Shown here one piece after another: positions 56,670-64,000 of a stretch of 64,000 bases of DNA. This DNA comes from Helichrysum umbraculigerum (taxonomy: Eukaryota; Streptophyta; Magnoliopsida; Asterales; Asteraceae), in contig CATIUR010000006.1 of the NCBI GenBank assembly GCA_949592205.1, forward strand, positions 62,740,001 through 62,804,000. Direction: 5' to 3'. Each line of letters starts with the position of its first letter. Position 1 is the stretch's first letter. The notes below the pieces were generated by a model, which was not told where the DNA came from, searched no databases, and saw nothing but the letters and a program-made list of their open reading frames with translations. A program made the translations under genes and the position numbers.

Positions 56670-58762
56670 TATAACACCCCTTAATTTTACAAACCATTAT
56701 TATAATGATTTCAGTTCGGAAGCGTATATTTAAAAAACCAATATCATTTAAAAGTACAAAAATTGTTTTTCAAATTAAATACATAACTATTACTTTCTTT
56801 CAATCTCATTTTATCTAGTTAGGTGTTATGTAATACAAAACATGTCTTCAGTTAATAAACCAACATCAGAGTAATCCGCCTATCAAACATTCCATCATTT
56901 CCAAGAACTTCCTGCCCAGCCCAATATGTCCCATCAATAACAACCTCCAGGAAGGACTGTGGTGGGGTTAGCACAACGCTAAGTGAGAAAGAACTGAAAC
57001 AAACAGTCCGACTCAGCGATAACAAATCTTACAACAATAATTATAAACACATAATCACCACAGAGGATTGGTGGTCCTTGAGGTACCCTCATGCCGCGGC
57101 GGTCCTCAAGAATGCTTATCACAATATGTATTAGCTACTACAGAATAAACCGATAACTTAGTGCTACTCCCACACGACTAAGGTTCCTATTAACTATATG
57201 TACAAGGAACCCTCCATCGGCCAACAATAGCAACTAAGCCCAACCAATGTCGATATTGACCTCTGGAACCGCATTGTCACATAGTGCATGATCATCATGC
57301 CATCAAGTAACAATAACAACTATCATTCAATCATAACCATATAGTACTAGAATAACAATAGTTAACCAACACTTATATAATTACCCGTTGTAACCAAACC
57401 TGTTACAACTAAGTAAACCGAAGTTTTCAGTTTCACTCACCGAATACCTCAGTCGTCCACTCAGTAGTCTAATGTCACTGAGTCTTCTCCAAATCTGAGA
57501 ACACAATTAAACAAAACGAGTTAGTAACTCATTCATAGTAATCAACTCATGTTAATATCATATCACATGGTTCATAATCCAAATCTCAATACTAGATTTC
57601 ATGAATACCTAACCACACAAGTTTTAACTTCAATTTTTGATTATCAATCAAATGTTCTATATCATAATCCATACCGAATTTCTCATATAACTCATGAATA
57701 TCATCATAATCACTATAATTCTCAAGAACATATTAACCCATTTATAACTTTTAACTTGATTAATGTTTATAATTATCATTAACCAACCTTTATCAATGTA
57801 TACATTATTATCCCAAGTATCAAAACCATAATCCATGAATAATCACTCAAACCCCTAACTTTCTTCATGAATAAATATCAAATTCTTCATGTTTAACTTA
57901 GGGTTTCACTTATAATTATGAATTAACTATCAACTAGCAATAATATAATCATTACAAGACTCTATTCTTACTTTATCAATTATATTCATATGCATCCTAC
58001 ATGATCATACACAATTTTCTCAATTCTTGGTTATGGCTTAACCTATAAACATGGATTAGGCAATATCTAGCAACTATTTTACTAATACAAGCTTTAATTT
58101 CATGAAAGTCATCCTACTTCATATAATTATTAAAAACCCATTTTCTAGGGTTACATGAAATTCAAGAATTAGCAATTACAACATGTTTATAATGATGATG
58201 GAATGATTAATACATGTTATTGAAGCTTAAATATCCTCAATTTACACTTTAGAAATCCTAATTTCGGATTTTGATCAAGAACACCAAAACCCCTAAATTC
58301 TAGGTTTAAGAAAATGAAGAACACAAGATTATACCTTGATTAGAATGATTAAAGAGACTTGAATCCGAGTTCTAGAACTTCAATTCCATGTAATGAGATG
58401 CTTTGGTGAATTGATTTAGGATTTCTCATGTATATGTATGTATGTAGCGTACGTATGTATGTATAGAGATAAATAAACAAGCCGACCTAATATGTGGGGA
58501 TATACTCTAAGTGTTTATATTTCGTTCCTCGTACTTATCATTGTCTGGAACTTAAAAACCATTTACGGGGAAACACTATTTTATTTTACCGTCAACTAAA
58601 TTAATTTAAAACAATCAATAATTTACTAGTCACAATAAGTTATGTGACTCTTTTCCCATTTATATTCAAATAATACAACGCACCTATTTCCCGACACATT
58701 TAATAATAATTACTCGCCAGAAAATATTATAAAACTACTAGACCCGAGGAGTGGGTGTTACA
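56670..58762 (-). repeat. LARD 3 3' LTR, 2,093 bp
   Basis: On the minus strand starts TGTAACACCC after the purine tract and ends GGGGTGTTATA. Contains the conserved TTTTTAAGTTCCAGACAAT block (around 58540-58560), the 54-nt segment, and the acceptor hairpin CTTCCTG (56908-56914)/CAGGAAG (56948-56954). Confidence 0.88.
57441..57494 (-). other. Predicted 54-nt LTR micro-exon, LARD 3
   Basis: On the minus strand preceded by GTGTTCTCAG and followed by GTGAGT. The hairpin arms are ACTCAGT and ACTGAGT (57477-57483 and 57459-57465). Same length as in the other two elements. Confidence 0.45.
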
Positions 58763-58799
58763 AATCTCTCCCCCTTTAAGAGATTTCGTCCTCGAAATC
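58763..58799 (-). promoter_or_regulatory. LARD 3 end-of-pol palindrome and polypurine tract
   Basis: Minus strand GATTTCGAGGACGAAATC (58782-58799), then a CTTAAAGGGGGAGAGATT tract before the LTR. Confidence 0.8.
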
Positions 58800-59992
58800 T
58801 ACTTACACCTAATCAGTCTAGTGTAACAGAATCACCTACTCACTTGCATCTCATTTCACTACTACTCTACTTCTCATATAATTTAACCACATATACACAA
58901 AAGGTACCCATATGACAACATATACTTATATAGGTATATATATTATTTCATCAACTTACACACTACCAATGTGTTTTTCAACTGAATTTACATACACATA
59001 TGTTGTGCTTTAATTTGTTATCACAAAGCACACTATTCAATAACAGGTGTAATATTATCAATCACTTAATTACAATAATGATTACACAATTTCTACGTCA
59101 CTCACTTGAGTAACTCATAAGTATATATGCATACATTCAATCCTTTCCACATGCACATAACCAAATGTACATGTTCCTATCTTTTCCTTTGCACATACAT
59201 TGTGCACATACCCTGTCTCTATCAAGCTACCAGATCACTTAAGTGGCAACTCCTAATTAGTCCTGTATACAACTCTATACACATAATCACTTGAACAATT
59301 TATCTTTACGACCACAGCAATGGTGCTAATAATACCGCAACCAGCACATTAACAACAAAATGTAACTCAATTCACAACTAGCAATTTAGCTAATCATTTA
59401 TCTCTTTAGCTAACAATTTGCCAAAATTTATAATTTTACAGTTAGTTAATTTATCACTTTACAACTTATAATTATAAACATAATCTGATTATACAAAACC
59501 CTTTATTCAAACGGAATCACAATTCATATAATCATAAACACATAAGTTTAAACAGTAAGCCATAGGTAGAGGTCGAATTCTATGGTTATAACCATTATCA
59601 CACAATCAACTAGCATCCTATTACATCAATTTGGATGCTAAATCAACACCTGCTAATACCATGCGTCATCAACAGTGGTATTTCAATCAACACAAGGTGT
59701 TATCATTAATCACTTATTCAACAAGGTCATCACAGTATTATTCGCAGTCAACTGACCTCTACTTTGCTTAAATCAACTTTTAATTTTTACTATTGGCAAT
59801 GCATCACATATACACCTCATTTATAAAATAAACACTACATTTGCAACAACAACTTAGTGGTTTATTACTTTTTTTCATTTTAGTCAATCATTGACTATTT
59901 CTCAACTACATGTCAACCTATCTTACCTGTTATTTTAAAACCACATAGCTTTATCTGGTACTTAGTAGCCTCAGCAATTCCATGTAAAATGG

Positions 59993-60031
59993 CATAATAC
60001 AATTACGTTGGCCAGACGTCTTTATATTATG
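59993..60031 (-). promoter_or_regulatory. Conserved TGGCCA-loop hairpin, LARD 3
   Basis: Minus strand: CATAATA...TATTATG outer stem in which one A-T pair has become a U-G wobble, an inner ACGT/ACGT stem, and a CTGGCCA loop. Confidence 0.7.
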
Positions 60032-61035
60032 TCAAGTACACCTCACTTTCAGGCAACTTCGTACCATCAATCTCTAAAGTAATTAACTTTTACTCCCAAA
60101 TATATCACAATGTTGAAATCAATAATTACCATACATATAATAACACTTTGTAATAGATATATAACCAAGTATTAACTTGTTACTATTTCCATTTATCACT
60201 TGCATGAGAAACTACTCATATAATTAATTAAGTATAACAACTCAATCATTTAACACAATTCTCATTGTCTCATTATCACAGGTGCAGGGTTAACACAACT
60301 AAATCAATTTAATACCTTTATATAACCTGTAGCAACAATTACTTAGTTAAAATACCATGCAATATTTAACACGTATTCATCAATATTTAATTCCTGAGTT
60401 GAATGGCAATTTAACTTTCCATGTTTAGTTATCAAACCAGAGTAAGCTCATATAATTATTTCCTCAACTCCTAAAACACTTATTTCAACCCTATCTCATA
60501 TTTTTCATGATCCAAATACTTTATTGTATTTCAAATAATTCATATAACATGATTCACATAATTAATAGTTACTAACCCTTGTTAGCAATAATTAACAATA
60601 CTAGTTACTAGTATATTTTGCAGTTCACTAAACCTCTTGAAAATGATTCATACACAATAAAATATGTAGACCTCTTAAAACAAGTTTTTAATATTGTATT
60701 TGGTCACATGTATGATCCTTGGGCTCAAGGAAACAAAAACTCAATACAAAACATAAGTCAATAGTTCAAAATAAGGTCTGAAAATCAGAAAAATGCCATT
60801 TTCGGGCCCCAAACGACCCCGAAGTGCCGAAAACTGACAGGGCTCATGGCGATGCGAAGAGCTTTGACCGTTGGGCTGTTTTTGAGTGGACTTGTAAATT
60901 TCGTCTTATTCTGACATTGAAATTTCATAGCGAAAATTTCTACGTCAAGTTTTACGTCGAACGTAAAAAATTTACGAAATGTATAATATTTTTAGCTTGG
61001 AACCAAACATAATACAAAAGTCATTTTAAAAGATG

Positions 61036-61202
61036 GGAATCCGCCGGATTTAAGGGAATCCGCCCGGATTCTGGGGAATCCGCCCGGATTCTTTTCAATT
61101 TTCCATGAATTCGTGGGACAGAACCATTTCCAAGGAATCCGGCTAGGGAATCCGCCGGATTTACTCGAATCCGCCCGGATTCAGGCTGAATCCGCCGGAT
61201 TT
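61036..61202 (-). repeat. Cluster of AATCCGCCGGATT-type palindromes
   Basis: About six palindromes of two kinds, GAATCCGCCGGATTT and GAATCCGCCCGGATTC, lie within 170 bp at the position where LARD 2 has its AACGCGATCC hairpins. The motif matches the array in the LTR of the gypsy element at 17967-18361. Confidence 0.85.
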
Positions 61203-61813
61203 AACCTGCAGTAACAGGCCTGCAATTTTAGTGCAAAAAAAAAACGAAATTCAAATGCGCATATCTCACAAACCGTAAATAGTTAGGGTCTGAAATTTTG
61301 CAGGCACCTTCATATAATCAAAATGCAACTTTCTATTTTTCCACTTTTTCAATTTACACATTCTACAAGAAAATGGACGTATGACTCATTTTAGACCAAT
61401 TTCGACCATTTTGGTTGACACGTCCAATTCCAATTGGCTTATTTTCTGGTTTCAACCCTTTGCCTACATGCTTATACATATATTTGTGACGTGTGGGCAC
61501 TTTCGTCACCCTCATATACTTGTTCTATCATATTTTAACTAGTCGACCCGTTTAGGGGTCCAAATGGACACTTTTTACCAAAATCAATCATATTGAATAC
61601 CATAACACTTTCAATACACTTTGCTACTATATGTAAGACTTAAAGTCACTATTCCATTGGTCATAACCAAACCACTACACATTTTAACCGTTTAACCATC
61701 AAGTGACCCATTTGGGTACTTTAATGACCCGTTTGGGTTTTAACCCATATAATCATTATTTTAACACTCGTTTCACACTTCTTTGACTTTATCAAGTCAA
61801 AAAACTTCATTTT

Positions 61814-62221
61814 TGTTTGTCCCTAACCTTGGATCTAGCATGAACCGAGTCAATCAATTGATGGCGGAAACAACAATTGAATAATCAAACAATCACACGA
61901 ATAACAATACGCAATGAATATCAAACGAAACGTATTATATTCAGTAATAATCGGTCAGATTACAGAGATTTCGACTAATTGCGTTTAGGGTTTCGTCAAC
62001 CCTAAAACAGAAAACACAAAACGTTTTTATACAAAATCTGGCACCTGCGACGTAGCACGCTACGTCGCAGGCCCAAGCCCATGCGACGTCTGCTACGTCG
62101 CAGGCCCAAAACCTGACGTCGCACCTGCGACGTTGTGCGCTACGTCGCAGGAGTCAGAACACTATTTCTAATTACAAACTACGAGCTAGACCAACTGACA
62201 GACACTAAACATGTACTAACA
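61814..62221 (-). repeat. 3' LTR of the small element, with CCTGCGACGT hairpins
   Basis: On the plus strand TGTTTGTCCC...GTACTAACA. Contains CCTGCGACGTAGC (62044-62056) and GCTACGTCGCAGG (62059-62071), a 13-bp stem with a 2-nt spacer, then two further, less perfect copies up to about 62150. Confidence 0.9.
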
Positions 62222-62261
62222 AACTCCCCCGTGTCTTCAGCTTGGTCTTCAAAAATCTTCT

Positions 62262-63614
62262 TTAAACCCAGCCCGCAGGAAACTGGCCGTCGGCATGAAT
62301 TCCATTAGCTACGCAAACAGTAACAACATTGTAAAACTGTTGTGCTAAACGTCTGTTGAATTCATTCTTCTGACCAACCCGAATCCGATTATCATAGAGT
62401 TTTCTTAAATCTTTTTCATGAAAATTAATCAAACTCATCGGATCATACAGCCTAAACGTTGCTTGCCTCAGATTCCATATACCTCCAACTTCTGGCCACG
62501 GTTCAGAATCTGGAACGAAAGTAATAACCGCTTCGCCAGTCTGTGGATCAAGTTCCCATTTTACAAGTCTTCTCAGAAAATAATAAGGAACTGATTCCAG
62601 AGGTATCTCAGTCAAACATTTAGCCGGCGAATAGTGAACTTTAACCAAAGGCTTCTTGGTGACTGAATCAATCTTTTTCTTCCACGTATACCGAGTTCCC
62701 AACGTCAGCTTCAATTTCGAATAAGTCTTCGATAATACTTCCCGACGTAGACTTCTCTGAATGAACTCAGCATAATCATTCTCGAAAGGATTAATCAATT
62801 TAAGCTGAGCTAATCGATTAATCTCTCCTTTTGGCAACGTGCTCAATCTATCAAAACGCATTCTAAAATACTGAACTCCATCTTCTCTCTTTATCATAAA
62901 CAGATTCCTTTGACACTTCCAGCTTTTAATAACACCGGTATAATTCCGACTAACCCGGTACACTTGACATTTCACTGGAATAGGAACTGGATTTCGTCCC
63001 TTAGGCCACCATTTCTTATTTCTCTCTCTCTTTTCTTCAGCAGTTAATTTCTTTGCGGCTGAGTCCGGTGCCTGTGTCTCTGGAGCTGGAGTTGCAGCAG
63101 AACTTGATTCTCCATGTTGAGCTTTATCAGGACTCTCGTCTTCACTTGAATCAGATTCTATAATTGGTGCATCATCATAAGCTTCCCCAGATTGTGCATC
63201 ATCATACGTTTCATCTGCATCCAACTGTTCCTCTTCAATCGAGACATCCTCGTTCATTTCAAACACATTCTCTGTTTCCTCCTCAGAGCCAACTCCACTG
63301 GCCATTCTTTGAATAAATGATAAGTCAGCGAATGAGTAATCAACTGCCAGCGGTCTTGGTTGCCCTGGAATATCATCAACAGAGAAATAATCCAAAAGAG
63401 AAATATTTTCATTAATATTTTCAATTACAGGGTTGGGATTTACAGACGCAGGTTCACTTGACTCTAAAGTGGGTATCCCAGACCCAGACTCCCCCGAGGC
63501 AAGTAACCTGCCTTCCAAAACATTAACCCTAAGCTTCGTTTCCTCAAGCTCCTTAGATTGGACCTCGATCAACGCAGCTTGTTCAGCAATCTTCTCGTCT
63601 TGAGCCTCGATCAA
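62262..63614 (-). CDS. 450-codon ORF of the small LTR element, gag-like by position, unrecognised family
   Basis: The protein has an N-terminal coiled coil (about 1-40, ELEETKLRVNVLEGRLL), a long acidic disordered region (about 110-190), a basic patch (KKLTAEEKRERNKKWWPKGR near 187-206) and a well-folded C-terminal region of ~240 residues rich in Arg, Tyr and Trp (RMRFDRLSTL, YYFLRRLVKWELDP, FHEKDLRKLYDNR). There is no CCHC knuckle, protease or RT motif. The first codon used here (63612-63614) is TTG. The open frame runs back over the primer binding site to a stop in the LTR, and the first in-frame ATG is at codon 104 (about 63305). Either initiation is non-AUG or the N-terminus was lost. Function unknown; a gag-like nucleic-acid-binding role is inferred. 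Confidence 0.6.
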   Translation of the reverse strand: MIEAQDEKIAEQAALIEVQSKELEETKLRVNVLEGRLLASGESGSGIPTLESSEPASVNPNPVIENINENISLLDYFSVDDIPGQPRPLAVDYSFADLSFIQRMASGVGSEEETENVFEMNEDVSIEEEQLDADETYDDAQSGEAYDDAPIIESDSSEDESPDKAQHGESSSAATPAPETQAPDSAAKKLTAEEKRERNKKWWPKGRNPVPIPVKCQVYRVSRNYTGVIKSWKCQRNLFMIKREDGVQYFRMRFDRLSTLPKGEINRLAQLKLINPFENDYAEFIQRSLRREVLSKTYSKLKLTLGTRYTWKKKIDSVTKKPLVKVHYSPAKCLTEIPLESVPYYFLRRLVKWELDPQTGEAVITFVPDSEPWPEVGGIWNLRQATFRLYDPMSLINFHEKDLRKLYDNRIRVGQKNEFNRRLAQQFYNVVTVCVANGIHADGQFPAGWV

Positions 63615-63618
63615 CGCA

Positions 63619-63630
63619 GCTCTGATACCA
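63619..63630 (-). other. Primer binding site of the small LTR element
   Basis: Minus strand TGGTATCAGAGC, two bases inside the 5' LTR. Confidence 0.88.
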
Positions 63631-63632
63631 GT

Positions 63633-64000
63633 TGTTTGTCCCTAACCTTGGATCTAGCATGAACCGAGTCAATCAATTGATGGCGGAAACAACAATTGAA
63701 TAATCAAACAATCACACGAATAACAATACGCAATGAATATCAAACGAAACGTATTATATTCAGTAATAATCGGTCAGATTACAGAGATTTCGACTAATTG
63801 CGTTTAGGGTTTCGTCAACCCTAAAACAGAAAACACAAAACGTTTTTATACAAAATCTGGCACCTGCGACGTAGCACGCTACGTCGCAGGCCCAAGCCCA
63901 TGCGACGTCTGCTACGTCGCAGGCCCAAAACCTGACGTCGCACCTGCGACGTTGTGCGCTACATCGCAGGAGTCAGAACACTATTTCTAATTACAAACTA
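63633..64000 (-). repeat. 5' LTR of the small element, incomplete at the window edge
   Basis: Matches 61814-62181 with one visible difference (TACATCGCAGG here against TACGTCGCAGG). Confidence 0.9.

Larger units (their letters stand above)
56670..61813 (-). mobile_element. Non-coding Ty3/gypsy element (LARD 3), minus strand, 3' part
   Basis: The 3' LTR (56670-58762), polypurine tract and about 3 kb of interior are present. The rest is displaced by, or beyond, the element inserted at 61814. The interior aligns in blocks with LARD 2: the GGGGTCGTTTGGGGCCCGAA block at about 60797-60820, the TGGCCA-loop hairpin, and the flanks of the palindrome cassette. No gag or pol. A candidate target duplication at the left is GTTGG (56665-56669). 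Confidence 0.85.
61814..64000 (-). mobile_element. Small LTR element (TR-GAG/TRIM-like, about 2.2 kb), cut by the window edge
   Basis: The left LTR 61814-62221 (408 bp) and right LTR 63633-64000 (368 bp visible) differ at one base that I can see. The interior is 1,411 bp and carries a single ORF. On the minus strand the primer binding site TGGTATCAGAGC (63619-63630) follows the 5' LTR by two bases, and a purine tract (ACACGGGGGAG, about 62223-62234) precedes the 3' LTR. It has no pol, so it is non-autonomous. It inserted into LARD 3. Confidence 0.88.

Overview
This is a plant nuclear sequence, very probably from a eudicot and most likely Asteraceae. The gag/protease of the Ty3/gypsy element at 16.8-25.1 kb resembles composite-family Tekay-type elements; that is family-level recognition, not a database result. 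The window is AT-rich, almost entirely transposon and endogenous-virus DNA, and I see no certain intact host gene. The best coding regions are viral or transposon proteins: three endogenous pararetrovirus genes, a PIF/Harbinger transposase, a gypsy gag, a Helitron RPA-like gene and a 450-codon ORF in a small LTR element.

Layout. 1-1670: degenerate 3' end and 3' LTR of a Ty1/copia element. 1703-9144: remnant of a non-coding gypsy element (LARD 1) carrying a 3,268-bp tandem duplication. 9145-10250: CACTA remnant with a broken Ulp1-type gene. 10339-10654: Tourist-like MITE. 11499-11828: a stretch that looks like a host promoter. 12639-36186: an endogenous caulimovirid array on the minus strand, bounded by two copies of a ~550-bp host sequence. 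Inside it lie an 8,333-bp gypsy insertion (16795-25127, TSD AAAAA) and, in the right host copy, a 2.7-kb Helitron encoding an RPA-like protein. 36187-41510: AT-rich DNA with Helitron ends, SINE/tRNA-like sequences and a MITE. 41511-49693: a complete young non-coding gypsy element (LARD 2; 2,195-bp LTRs, TSD GTTAC). 49694-54458: Helitron end, MITEs and SINE fragments. 54459-56669: Harbinger-type element with an apparently intact transposase. 56670-61813: a third related non-coding gypsy element on the minus strand (LARD 3). 61814-64000: a small LTR element of about 2.2 kb, cut by the window edge.

The viral array reads, 5'->3' on the minus strand: leader - primer binding site - movement protein/protease - protease/RT/RNase H - ORF2 - leader - the same gene set again - leader - primer binding site - capsid-like ORF. 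This is component A, component A, start of component B, with a period of 5,010 bp. It suggests a bipartite pararetrovirus integrated as one mixed concatemer. Bipartite genomes have been proposed for some florendoviruses.

The second theme is hidden structure in the non-coding gypsy elements. Their LTRs share a gap-free 54-nt segment with splice-site-like borders, a hairpin with compensatory changes, an internal hairpin with a palindromic TGGCCA loop, and a slot holding different families of GC-rich palindromes. These look like RNA-level signals and are the best candidates here for something undescribed. All distances and difference counts were made by eye.
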